Source: Streptomyces sp. NBC_00620 (GTDB lineage: Bacteria; Actinomycetota; Actinomycetes; Streptomycetales; Streptomycetaceae). From it: a stretch of DNA of 64,000 nt. The notes below the pieces were generated by a model. It worked only from the letters and a program-made list of their open reading frames with translations, made no database searches and had not been told where the DNA came from. Position numbers and translations under genes: made by a program. The stretch lies in contig NZ_JAPENY010000001.1 in NCBI RefSeq assembly GCF_026341825.1, positions 1 through 64,000 of the forward strand, read 5' to 3'. Shown here piece after piece: positions 8,174 to 16,188 of this stretch; the stretch's first letter is position 1; the number at the start of each line of letters is the position of its first letter.

Positions 8174-8938
8174 TCAGCCCGCCGTCTTCTCCAGCTTGGC
8201 GAGCTGCGCCGTGACGACCTCGTCCGGGACGGTGACCGTCTTCGGGTCCGTCATGTCGACCGTGAAGAACACCGCGAGGGTCGATCCGGACCGTACGACG
8301 GTGTACGCGGTCGGGGTGTCCGCACCGAGCATCCCACCGCTCAGTCGGAAGGCCACCGCTTCGTCCCCGGCATCCGGGGTGTCCAAGGACTTCACCGCGG
8401 ACGCCTTCAGGTCCTCGGTCACCTCGAAGCCGTCCGGGCACCCTTTCACGGAGGCCGCCAGGTCGGCGATGCCCTGATTGGCGTCGGCTTCCTGGTAGGA
8501 GGCGAGCAGCACGCTCGTACCCGTACCCGCCGTGTCGCCGGACGTGCCGGACACGGACCGGCCGACGCGGGCCTCGGGAGTGACGCTCAGCGAGAAGAAC
8601 ATCATCATCGACACGGCCGCACACACGTCGTCGTCGGCGTCGATGGGAGGTGCCTCGGTGTCCGTGCTCGCAACCGCCGTGATGTTGTACCCCTCCAGGT
8701 CACCTTGCTCCAACTGAGCCTTGGTGAGCTGGGCCTCGGTCAACGGGTCGCTGCCCGTGTCCGCCACCGCCGAGACCGCAGCAGAAGGAGAAGCCGAGGT
8801 CGACTCCGTCACCGCGGAACCCTCCGCGCCGGCCCCCAGCTCCGCGGCTCCCTCACTCGAACCGCACCCCGCCACCAGCGCCAACATCACCGATGCCACC
8901 GCCGCGCGCCCCCACACATTCCGGACCACGCGCCCCAC
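8174..8938 (-). CDS. Secreted lipoprotein, paralogue of the 54022 gene
   Basis: 254 residues. A signal peptide ends in a lipobox (LVAGC, Cys25), followed by a Ser/Ala/Gly-rich linker and one globular domain. The C-terminal domain matches that of the lipoprotein at 54022-54741 in motif order (xGDEAVxxR, TxxVVRxGxxxAxFFxV, PxxVxxAQLxKLE), so both belong to one surface family of unknown ligand. The GTG at 8938 follows AAGGGAAAGG. No neighbour suggests a partner. Confidence 0.75.
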   Translation of the reverse strand: MGRVVRNVWGRAAVASVMLALVAGCGSSEGAAELGAGAEGSAVTESTSASPSAAVSAVADTGSDPLTEAQLTKAQLEQGDLEGYNITAVASTDTEAPPIDADDDVCAAVSMMMFFSLSVTPEARVGRSVSGTSGDTAGTGTSVLLASYQEADANQGIADLAASVKGCPDGFEVTEDLKASAVKSLDTPDAGDEAVAFRLSGGMLGADTPTAYTVVRSGSTLAVFFTVDMTDPKTVTVPDEVVTAQLAKLEKTAG

Positions 8939-9029
8939 CCTTTCCCTTGCTCTCTGTCATGCCTACGTACGCAACCGGGCGCCCTACAACGGACGCCCGG
9001 CCCACTCGGCTTCGCCTGCTTGCCGGCCC

Positions 9030-9515
9030 CTAGCCGAGCCGCCCCGCGAACGCGGCCGCATCCCCGTGCCACTTCTTGTGCACCCACAGCCGCTCCCCGG
9101 CCAACTCGGTCTGCGCCCACGTACCGGACAGGGCCCCGATCCCCGTGCCCCGCGGCAGCCGCGCGATGACCTTGGTCGGCTTCACACCCCCGAACCGCCC
9201 GTACTCCAGCACCACGACACCCCGGTCGGTCACCAGCACCACCCGCCGCGTCGTCAACGCCATGGCAACCGCCGCCCCGACCAGCCCACCGAGGGCACCC
9301 CCGAGCGCCCCGAGCCCGCTCTCCGCCCCGGCCGCGACAACCACAACCCGGACCCCGATCAGCCCCGCCAGGAAAAACCCGACCTGCGCCCAGGGATTGA
9401 TCCCACCCTGCGCCAGCAAGACCCGCTCCACACGCTCACCAGGCTCCAACAAACCCTGCGAACGCTCAATAACTCTGGCCAATATCTTCGGCGCCACGAA
9501 ATGCCATCCAATCAA
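9030..9515 (-). CDS. Small membrane-associated protein, PH-like fold suspected
   Basis: 161 residues. Two hydrophobic stretches (about 42-60 and 66-85) are followed by a beta-rich tail with TTRRVVLVTDRGVVVLEYG, which is reminiscent of bacterial PH-like domains. The start is uncertain: the first in-frame codon is TTG at 9515, with a GTG at 9497 as the alternative. No function is assigned. The downstream 8939-9029 gap holds nothing recognisable. Confidence 0.5.
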   Translation of the reverse strand: MIGWHFVAPKILARVIERSQGLLEPGERVERVLLAQGGINPWAQVGFFLAGLIGVRVVVVAAGAESGLGALGGALGGLVGAAVAMALTTRRVVLVTDRGVVVLEYGRFGGVKPTKVIARLPRGTGIGALSGTWAQTELAGERLWVHKKWHGDAAAFAGRLG

Positions 9516-9618
9516 TCAAAAGCACGTCAGAACAATTGAATGAGAACAGCTCGGGCGCGACTCACGCAACCACCAAAAGGTCACGAATAAATAGCCAAAG
9601 ACGACACGCAGGAACGGC

Positions 9619-10335
9619 CTACAACACGCCAAGGAGAAATCGTCGAGCATTCTCTCGACCCGCTGGATCACAAGCCCAGACGGCCCACCGAGACAGTTCA
9701 TCCCGAGCGAATACATTCGCCCAGGTCTCCCAAATATGTACTCTAAATCCATCACCGAAAAACCAGGCCTCGCTACTGCCGTCAACCTCTTCGGCACGCT
9801 GCAAGTTCCGGCATCGCCCACGCACTTCATCCAAAGATTCTGCACCACCGCGACCAGCGACATCCCAGCTCATGCACTCGGAATGGAGCGCATCAGATTC
9901 AATCATCCCTTCAACGCTCCCGAAGGCCTTGACATAATCTCCGCCCTCCACCTCAGGGAACATGAAATACACGACGCCATCAAGGTTCACCCACACGCCA
10001 AACGGATGCGCGACAGTGTGCTCGATCAAGGACAGAAGGATCCCATCATCCTCTTCATCGAAATCCAAGGACGGGAAGAACCCAATTTCCTCCTCGAACG
10101 ACCACGAGTCACTCCTGTAACGAAGCCCACCAAAGCGCTGGCCAATCCAAGACGCCCTGAGCACTACCTCTTCAAGCTCTACGCCGAAGCAGGCAGCCGC
10201 ACTCGCGAAGTCAGCCTGCTCACCAAGGTTCTCGCGCCCCCGTGGAACTCGCGTGGCACGTTCACCAAGGAACGAGGCCGCCCGAGGCGTCATTCCATTC
10301 GGATTCTCGAGAATATGCCCCTTCTCGCGTCTCAC
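9619..10335 (-). CDS. Hypothetical protein, possible immunity-type protein
   Basis: 238 residues, acidic, without signal peptide or membrane segment. It has aromatic-rich blocks (EIGFFPSLDFDEEDDG, WVNLDGVVYFMFPEVEGG) that recall SMI1/KNR4 (SUKH)-like or other immunity proteins, but no defining motif is certain. The GTG at 10335 has a good GGAGGGAGAAGG site. Base composition here is clearly lower in GC than the flanks, which suggests recent acquisition. A short ORF just upstream occupies the position a toxin would have. Confidence 0.45.
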   Translation of the reverse strand: MRREKGHILENPNGMTPRAASFLGERATRVPRGRENLGEQADFASAAACFGVELEEVVLRASWIGQRFGGLRYRSDSWSFEEEIGFFPSLDFDEEDDGILLSLIEHTVAHPFGVWVNLDGVVYFMFPEVEGGDYVKAFGSVEGMIESDALHSECMSWDVAGRGGAESLDEVRGRCRNLQRAEEVDGSSEAWFFGDGFRVHIWETWANVFARDELSRWAVWACDPAGRENARRFLLGVL

Positions 10336-10372
10336 TACCTTCTCCCTCCAGCGGAAGTAATATCCAGCACAT

Positions 10373-10606
10373 CTATCCCCGCCTGTAGCGCACTATTGAT
10401 GCATGCGATCTCACTGCACCCGCCACGGGGTGCACCACAGTGTCGAGGAGAGATTTGAGGCCCAGCGCTACTGTCTCATTGCTGGCGCCTCCGGATGTAC
10501 CTTCAAATATTGCCGAGAGGCCGGAATTTGTGGTTACTTCCAGCTCGCTCACCGTTCCTGGACGCTCCCTCTTTCCAGTCGACTCCTTTAGCCTGGCGAC
10601 GGACAT
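10373..10606 (-). CDS. Short hypothetical ORF upstream of putative immunity gene
   Basis: About 77 codons from the ATG at 10606; a longer frame opens at 10687. No family is recognised. It shares strand and low GC with the following gene and ends 37 nt before it, so it may be co-transcribed or may be the tail of a decayed larger gene. Coding status is doubtful. The rest of 10336-10747 shows no other candidate. Confidence 0.25.
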   Translation of the reverse strand: MSVARLKESTGKRERPGTVSELEVTTNSGLSAIFEGTSGGASNETVALGLKSLLDTVVHPVAGAVRSHASIVRYRRG

Positions 10607-10747
10607 CCAAGCGCTCCCCCGCCCCTTGAGTGCTGGGATGTGTGGCCCTCGGCTGAGATCCGGCGGCTCCGGCCTTGCGTCACGCAAGACCGGAGCCTCC
10701 CCCCAGCCGGAAATGGTCTCGCCGTCCTGGACTTCGAACGGCCCTCT

Positions 10748-11386
10748 TCAACTACCCGTCGGAACCGCCCCGTTGAGCCGGGGCACCGCCGCCTCCCTAC
10801 GCCCCGTCAGCAGGAGCAGCAGCGCGGAGACTGGGCCGCTGATCTCCGCGCCCTCGCCCCGGGTCCACTCGATGTCCGTGGCGACGAGCCGGGCGTGCGG
10901 GAGGGGCCACGGGCGGGGTGGGAAGCGCATCGTCCATACGCGGTCGGCCGCGTCGCGGGCGGCTTCGAGGGGCATGGTTCGTTCGCGGGCGACGGCGAGG
11001 GCGATGTCCTGGCCGTGGACGAGGATGTCGAGGAGTGGTTCGCGGCGGGTGGTGCCGGGGGCGAGGCGTCGGGAGCCGACGGTCGAGCGGAGGTCGGCAA
11101 GGATGTCCGCGGGTGGCCGGTCGGCGGCGCGAACGGCGGTGTCGTGGATCATCCGGTCGATGTTGCCGCGGGCGCGGACCAACTCCCGTACGGCCGTCCC
11201 GTACGAGATGCGCGGGGCAAGCGTGAGATGCGCGGCGACTTCCCGTACGCGCCAGCCGCCGCACTGGGTCGGCAGCTCCCATTGGGCGGGGCTCAAGCTC
11301 TCCAGGAGGTCGGCCAGGCCGGCTCGCTCGCGGTCGATCGTCTGCCAGCGCTCTTCGGTGCCGAGGACTACGCCCATGGGGATCAC
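10748..11386 (-). CDS. Maleylpyruvate isomerase-family (DinB-like, mycothiol-dependent type) protein
   Basis: 212 residues. The N-terminal domain has the DinB/MDMPI signature: WRVREVAAHL with a metal-ligand His near 50, and DILVHGQDIALA with further His near 123. Such actinobacterial proteins use mycothiol or act as metal-dependent thiol transferases; the substrate is unknown. Start choices are GTG 11386 or ATG 11377. It is divergent from a MarR regulator across a palindrome, which suggests the pair is regulated together. Confidence 0.7.
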   Translation of the reverse strand: MIPMGVVLGTEERWQTIDRERAGLADLLESLSPAQWELPTQCGGWRVREVAAHLTLAPRISYGTAVRELVRARGNIDRMIHDTAVRAADRPPADILADLRSTVGSRRLAPGTTRREPLLDILVHGQDIALAVARERTMPLEAARDAADRVWTMRFPPRPWPLPHARLVATDIEWTRGEGAEISGPVSALLLLLTGRREAAVPRLNGAVPTGS

Positions 11387-11409
11387 CGCCTACTCAAAGT
11401 GGTAAGCTT

Positions 11410-11430
11410 CTCTGACCAAATTAGTCAGAG
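11410..11430. promoter_or_regulatory. Probable MarR operator
   Basis: CTCTGAC and GTCAGAG are perfect inverted arms separated by seven AT-rich bases. A further CTCTGAC half-site follows at 11432. The site lies midway between the divergent DinB-like and MarR genes, where a MarR dimer would repress both. Confidence 0.6.
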
Positions 11431-11496
11431 ACTCTGACCATTGTCAAGCAGCTCAGGGGCTCAGAGACTCAACGGCTCAAGCAGGGAGTGGCGATC

Positions 11497-11937
11497 ATGG
11501 TGGCCGAGAGCGAGCTCAACACGGGGCTGCTCCTGTTCATCCCGTACCGGGCCCTGGAGAACCGTGTCTTCGCCGCGCTCGCCGAGGCGGGCTTCGACGA
11601 CTTCACGCCCGCCCAGGCCCGGGTCATGCAGCGCATCGGCCCGAACGGCACGCGGCTGACCGAACTCGCCGAGCAGGCCCAGGTCACCAAGCAGACGGCG
11701 GGTTTCCTGGTAGATCAGCTGGAGCGGGCGGGGTACGTGAAGCGGGTGCCGGACCCTACCGACAGGCGGGCCCGGCTGGTGTGCGTCGCCGAGCGCGGCC
11801 TCGCGGCGATCCCCGTCGCCGAGGGGACGGTCGCCGAGGTCGAGAAGGAGTGGGAAGCTCACCTCGGCAAGCGCCGCATGTCCCAGCTGCGGCAGGCGCT
11901 GTCGATGCTGCGGGAGATCACCGACCCTTACGCGTGA
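11497..11937 (+). CDS. MarR-family transcriptional regulator
   Basis: 146 residues with a winged helix-turn-helix (GTRLTELAEQAQVTKQTAGFLVDQLE, residues about 50-75) and the wing segment DPTDRRARLV typical of MarR. Such dimers usually release DNA on binding phenolic or other small molecules. The ATG at 11497 sits 9 nt after GCAGGGA; the GTG at 11488 abuts that box and is less likely. It is divergent from the DinB-like gene with a palindrome between them. Confidence 0.85.
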   Translation: MVAESELNTGLLLFIPYRALENRVFAALAEAGFDDFTPAQARVMQRIGPNGTRLTELAEQAQVTKQTAGFLVDQLERAGYVKRVPDPTDRRARLVCVAERGLAAIPVAEGTVAEVEKEWEAHLGKRRMSQLRQALSMLREITDPYA

Positions 11938-11986
11938 GCCCCGTGAGTCGCGTGAGCCGCGCGAGCCGCGCGAGCCCGGTGAACCG
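11933..11986 (+). repeat. Six 9-bp tandem repeats at the marR 3' end
   Basis: Six units of the form CGTGAGCCG, with one to three changes each, run in exact 9-bp register. The first unit contains the marR stop codon. This looks like slippage expansion. Confidence 0.7.
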
Positions 11987-12008
11987 TCTCCCCCGTACCA
12001 ATTGGTGG

Positions 12009-12033
12009 AGCCCTTGTGGAGGGAGCAAGGGCT
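12009..12033 (+). terminator. Hairpin after marR
   Basis: AGCCCTTG (12009-12016) and CAAGGGCT (12026-12033) pair perfectly around nine bases and are followed by TTCCCCC. It lies between marR and the TetR start and is a likely weak terminator or attenuator. Confidence 0.55.
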
Positions 12034-12061
12034 TTCCCCCCGGCCGTGCAGAATGGCCGCC

Positions 12062-12688
12062 ATGACCACCCAGATCCCCGGCCGCAGGGAAGCCCCCAGC
12101 CGCGCGGATGTGAACCGCCGCCGCATCCTCGACGTCGCGCTCGTCGAGCTGCTGCGTGACCCCGACGCGTCGATGGACCAGATCGCGCGGGCCGCGGGCG
12201 TCGTACGGCGGACGGTGTACGGGCATTTCCCGAGCCGTGAGGCGTTGATCTGCACGCTGTTCGACAGCGCGGTGGAGGCGGTGGAGGTGGCGCACGCGGC
12301 GGTTCGTGAAGGTGCCGGGGGGCCGGCGGAGTCGCTCGTCCGCTCGACGCTCGCCGTCTGGGAGATCGCCGACCGCTACCGGCTGCTGGTCGCGCTCGCC
12401 CAGCGCAGCGTCATGCCCCAGGGCATCCACGAGCGCCTCGCACCCGTACGCGAGGCCAGTGTGGACGTGCTCCGGCGCGGCCTGGAACAGGGCGTCTTCG
12501 AGTCCCCGCTGTCCGCGACGGCACTCGCCTACGTACACGAGCAGATGCTGTTCGCCCTCATGGAGGCGGTGAACGACGGTCTGCTGGCAGCGGAAGAGGC
12601 GGGCCGCTCCGCCGTGGTCACCATGTTGACCGCGGCGGGCGTACCCGCCTCACACGCCACCGAGCTGGTGGCGAAGCTGAGCGACTGA
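12062..12688 (+). CDS. TetR-family transcriptional regulator
   Basis: 208 residues. The N-terminal helix-turn-helix (MDQIARAAGVVRRTVYGHFPSREAL, residues about 38-62) is typical TetR; the helical ligand domain follows. The ATG at 12062 is preferred over the ATG at 12053 because both lack a strong ribosome site and the later one is nearer the conserved fold. The target is unknown. The flanking genes are MarR upstream on the same strand and a convergent symporter. Confidence 0.82.
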   Translation: MTTQIPGRREAPSRADVNRRRILDVALVELLRDPDASMDQIARAAGVVRRTVYGHFPSREALICTLFDSAVEAVEVAHAAVREGAGGPAESLVRSTLAVWEIADRYRLLVALAQRSVMPQGIHERLAPVREASVDVLRRGLEQGVFESPLSATALAYVHEQMLFALMEAVNDGLLAAEEAGRSAVVTMLTAAGVPASHATELVAKLSD

Positions 12689-12710
12689 GGTCGCGACTTC
12701 GGGAGACGCA

Positions 12711-12749
12711 CCGAGCGGCCAGGCTACGGGGGGAGGCCTGGCCGCTCGG
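12711..12749. terminator. Bidirectional terminator
   Basis: CCGAGCGGCCAGGC (12711-12724) and GCCTGGCCGCTCGG (12736-12749) form a perfect 14-bp stem between the convergent TetR and symporter genes. Confidence 0.8.
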
Positions 12750-12817
12750 CGTTCTGGGGAGGGGATGTCCCGGTCCCCGGTTCGCGGGCGCCCGGTTCAG
12801 GAGGGCACCCGCGAGGC

Positions 12818-14209
12818 TTACGCCTTGGCGAGTTCCTTCTCGCCGCCCTGCTCCGGGACCTCGGCGTCGGCCGGAACCGCGCCGTCCTCGTCCTCGTCCA
12901 GCAGGGTCTTCTCGTCGAACGGCAGCTCACCGGCGAGGACGCGGTTCACCCGGTCCATGTCGATCTCCTTGGTCCAGGTGCCGATCAGGACGGTGGCGAC
13001 CGCGTTGCCCGCGAAGTTCGTCAGGGCGCGCGCCTCGCTCATGAAGCGGTCGATGCCGACGATGAGGCCGATGCCGTCCACGAGGGCGGGCTTGTGCGAC
13101 TGCAGACCGCCGGCCAGGGTCGCGAGACCCGCGCCACTGACGCCCGCGGCGCCCTTGGAGGCGACGAGGAGGAAGAGCAGCAGCGGGATCTGCTCGCCGA
13201 GCGACATCGGGGTGCCCAGGGCGTCGGCGATGTAGAGCGAGGCCATGGTCATGTAGATCATGGTGCCGTCGAGGTTGAAGGAGTAGCCGGTCGGGATGGT
13301 GATGCCGACCACCGGCTTGCTGACACCGACGTGCTCCATCTTCGCGATGAGCCGCGGGAGGGCGGACTCGGAGGAGGAGGTGGAGAGGATCAGCAGGAAC
13401 TCACGGCCCAGGTACTTGAAGAGCGTGAGGATGTTCAGGCCCGCGACGACGCGCAGCAGCGTGCCGAGCACGATGAAGACGAAGAGGAAGCAGGTGGCGT
13501 AGAAGCCGAGCATCAGGACGGCGAGGCTCTTGAGCGCGTCCAGACCGGCGGAACCGGTGACGGCCGCGATGGCGCCGAAGGCACCGAGCGGGGCCGCCCA
13601 CATCACCATGGCAAGGATGCGGAAGACGAGCCGCTGGATGTGCTCGACTCCGCGCAGGATGGGCTGTCCGGCCGATCCCATGGCCTGCAGCGCGAACCCG
13701 GCGAGCAGCGCCACGAGGAGGGTCTGCAGGACCTGGCCCTCGGTGAACGCGGAGATCATCGTGGTCGGGATGATCGACAGCACGAACTCGACCGGCGGCA
13801 GCGCCTCGGCCGACACCTGTCCCTGACCGGCTTCCTTGACCGCGTCGGTCACCTGGAGGCCCGTACCCGGGTCCAGGATGTTGCCGACGACCAGGCCGAT
13901 GGTGAGAGCCACCAGCGACATGACCAGGAAGTAGCCGAGCGCGATACCGCCGACGGCGCCGACCTTGGCGGCCTTCCGTACCGAGCCGATGCCCAGCACG
14001 ATCGTGCAGAAGATGATGGGGGAGATCATCATCTTGATGAGGTTCACGAAGCCGGTGCCGATGGGCTTGAGCTCGACCGCGAAGTCGGGAGCGATCAGGC
14101 CCACGGCGATACCGAGGATCACGGCGCCGATCACGGCGATGTAGAGATAGTGGGTGCGGTCCCGCTTTGCGGCGGGTGCGGCAGGTGCGGTTTGCGGGGT
14201 GCTGGCCAC
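12818..14209 (-). CDS. dctA: C4-dicarboxylate:cation symporter (DctA-type, DAACS family)
   Basis: 463 residues with eight to nine hydrophobic segments. Family motifs are in order: SxSSESALP in the re-entrant loop near 302, PTGYSFNLDGT near 330, and SKGAAGVSGAG near 375. It would import succinate, fumarate or malate with H+ or Na+. The GTG at 14209 sits 6 nt after AAGGAGG, a near-ideal ribosome site, so longer starts are rejected. It is divergent from a CitA/CitB-type two-component system, the usual regulator of such transporters. Confidence 0.88.
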   Translation of the reverse strand: MASTPQTAPAAPAAKRDRTHYLYIAVIGAVILGIAVGLIAPDFAVELKPIGTGFVNLIKMMISPIIFCTIVLGIGSVRKAAKVGAVGGIALGYFLVMSLVALTIGLVVGNILDPGTGLQVTDAVKEAGQGQVSAEALPPVEFVLSIIPTTMISAFTEGQVLQTLLVALLAGFALQAMGSAGQPILRGVEHIQRLVFRILAMVMWAAPLGAFGAIAAVTGSAGLDALKSLAVLMLGFYATCFLFVFIVLGTLLRVVAGLNILTLFKYLGREFLLILSTSSSESALPRLIAKMEHVGVSKPVVGITIPTGYSFNLDGTMIYMTMASLYIADALGTPMSLGEQIPLLLFLLVASKGAAGVSGAGLATLAGGLQSHKPALVDGIGLIVGIDRFMSEARALTNFAGNAVATVLIGTWTKEIDMDRVNRVLAGELPFDEKTLLDEDEDGAVPADAEVPEQGGEKELAKA

Positions 14210-14250
14210 GGCTGCCCTCCTTGACGACGTCGTCGGCATCATCCGGCGTG

Positions 14251-14389
14251 CGGCTCACGACCGGCGGAAACCCCGGAGTACGGCTCACGTCCGGGGGATC
14301 TGGAAGTCGCGCCTACCGGAATCCGGGAGGCGGATTCCCGGCGGGGCCGGGAGACGGGCTCCCGGTGTGTCCGGGAGGCGCACTCCCAG
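14251..14389. repeat. Tandem hairpin repeats between symporter and two-component genes
   Basis: Three units beginning CCGGGAG and ending CTCCC/TTCCC start at 14323, 14347 and 14371, an exact 24-bp period. Each is itself a short inverted repeat, and two further CGGCTCACG direct repeats lie at 14251 and 14281. They occupy the shared control region of the dctA-like gene and the sensor kinase. They may be response-regulator sites or structured leader elements. Confidence 0.7.
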
Positions 14390-14478
14390 GGGATGCGGTG
14401 ACTATCTCCCGCCTTGTGAGGGCGGTCACCCTTCCGTTCATTTAGTTCACACTTATACGTAGAGGGAGACTGTTGGAC

Positions 14479-16188
14479 ATGCGCTTCCCCCGCGTCCCCA
14501 AACCCCGCAGCCTCGCCGGTCAGCTCTTCGGCATGCAGGCCGTGCTGATCGCGGTGCTCGTCGCCGGGTACGCGCTGTTCAGCTACGTCACCGACCGCGG
14601 CCAGGCCGAGGACGCGGCGGGCCGCCAGGCCATGGCTGTCGCCGGCGCGGTGGCGGACTCCCCTTCGGTACGCGAGGCGATCCACACCCCCAAGCCGACG
14701 AAGACGCTCCAGCCGTACGCCCTCCAGGTCCAGAAGGACACGGGGGTCGACTTCGTCACGATCATGAACACGAACGGCATCCGCTGGACCCACCCCGACG
14801 AGACGCTGATAGGGAAGCACTTCCTGGGGCACATCGGTCCGGCGCTGGAGGGCACGCCCTTCACGGAGACGTACACCGGCACCCTCGGCCCGTCCGTCCG
14901 CGCGGTCACGCCCATCTGGGACAACGGCAAGATCGTCGGTCTTGTCAGCGCGGGCATCAAGGTCGAGGCGATCAGTGCCCGTGTGCAGGAACAGGTGACG
15001 GCGCTACTAGGGGTCGCTGCGGCTGCGCTGGCCCTGGGCGGTCTCGGCACGTACGTCATCAACGCCCGGCTGCGCCGCTCCACCCACGGGATGAACGCGG
15101 CCGAGCTGAGCCACATGCACGACTACCACCAGGCCGCGCTGCACGCCGTACGCGAGGGTCTGCTGATGCTGGACGGGCAGTTCAAGGTGGCGCTGATCAA
15201 CGACGGCGGGCGGGAGCTCCTCGGCGTGAGCGGCGATGTGGTCGGCCGTTCCGTGGCCGAACTCGGGCTGCCCGCACCGCTGACGGGCGCGCTGCTCTCG
15301 GCGGAGCCGCGGGTGGACGAGGTCCACCTGACCGCCGAGCGCGTACTCGTCGTGAACACCTCCCCCGTCTCCGGCGGCGAACGCCGCGGCACCGTCGTGA
15401 CCTTGCGCGACGTGACCGAACTCCAGTCCCTGATGGGCGAGTTGGACTCGGAGCGCGGCTTCACCCTGGCGCTGCGCTCGCAGGCGCACGAGGCCGCGAA
15501 CCGTCTCCACACGGTGGTGTCGCTCATCGAACTGGACCGTGCCGAGGAGGCCGTCGACTTCGCCACGGCGGAACTGGAACTGGCCCAGACGCTCACCGAC
15601 CAGGTGGTCGCGGCGGTCAGCGAGCCGGTCCTCGCCGCGCTGCTCCTGGGCAAGGCGGCCCAGGCCAACGAGCGGGGCGTCGAACTGGTGGTGTCCCAGG
15701 ACAGCGCCATCGACGACGGGCTCCTGCCGGACTCACTCTCCGCCCGCGACCTGGTCACCGTCCTGGGGAATCTCATCGACAACGCGGTCGACGCGGCGCA
15801 GGGCACGACGGGGGCACGCGTCACGGTGACGGCGTTCACCGACGCCGACGGGCTGGTGCTGCGGGTCGCCGACACCGGTGCGGGGGTCGCTCCCGCCCAC
15901 GCGGAAGCCGTCTTCCAGCGCGGCTGGTCGACCAAGCCGTCGGGGCCCGGCGGGCGGGGGCTCGGACTGGCTCTCGTACGGCAGGCCGTGGGCAGGCACG
16001 ACGGTACGTTGACGGTGACGGAGGCCGCCGGGGGCGGGGCGGAGTTCGAGGCCCGGCTGCCATTGCCTACGGTGTCCTCGGCGGCGAGGGCCGCGGCGCC
16101 CGATGCCGAAGCATCCGCCGCGCCGACCCGACAGCAGGACGACCGGCCCGAATCCGCCCAGCCCGCCTTGCCAGGAGGCGACGTATGA
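14479..16188 (+). CDS. CitA/DcuS-type sensor histidine kinase
   Basis: 569 residues. A transmembrane segment near 15-37, an extracytoplasmic PAS-like sensor to about 170, a second transmembrane segment near 175-197, a cytoplasmic PAS domain, an H-box (SQAHEAANRLHTVVSL, His near 343) and an ATPase domain with LIDNAVDAA, DTGAGV and GRGLGLALV are seen in order. This is the citrate/dicarboxylate sensor layout. The ATG at 14479 is 10 nt after GGGAG; the TTG at 14473 is an alternative. The stop overlaps the response-regulator start. Confidence 0.88.
   Translation: MRFPRVPKPRSLAGQLFGMQAVLIAVLVAGYALFSYVTDRGQAEDAAGRQAMAVAGAVADSPSVREAIHTPKPTKTLQPYALQVQKDTGVDFVTIMNTNGIRWTHPDETLIGKHFLGHIGPALEGTPFTETYTGTLGPSVRAVTPIWDNGKIVGLVSAGIKVEAISARVQEQVTALLGVAAAALALGGLGTYVINARLRRSTHGMNAAELSHMHDYHQAALHAVREGLLMLDGQFKVALINDGGRELLGVSGDVVGRSVAELGLPAPLTGALLSAEPRVDEVHLTAERVLVVNTSPVSGGERRGTVVTLRDVTELQSLMGELDSERGFTLALRSQAHEAANRLHTVVSLIELDRAEEAVDFATAELELAQTLTDQVVAAVSEPVLAALLLGKAAQANERGVELVVSQDSAIDDGLLPDSLSARDLVTVLGNLIDNAVDAAQGTTGARVTVTAFTDADGLVLRVADTGAGVAPAHAEAVFQRGWSTKPSGPGGRGLGLALVRQAVGRHDGTLTVTEAAGGGAEFEARLPLPTVSSAARAAAPDAEASAAPTRQQDDRPESAQPALPGGDV

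Noticed and set aside
13094..14224. 376-codon plus-strand frame opposite the dicarboxylate symporter
   Set aside because: Antisense shadow rich in Asp, Glu, His and Arg; the minus-strand transporter motifs are decisive.
14323..14389. CRISPR-like regular repeats
   Set aside because: Only three 24-bp units, each itself a hairpin, without unique spacers or cas genes.
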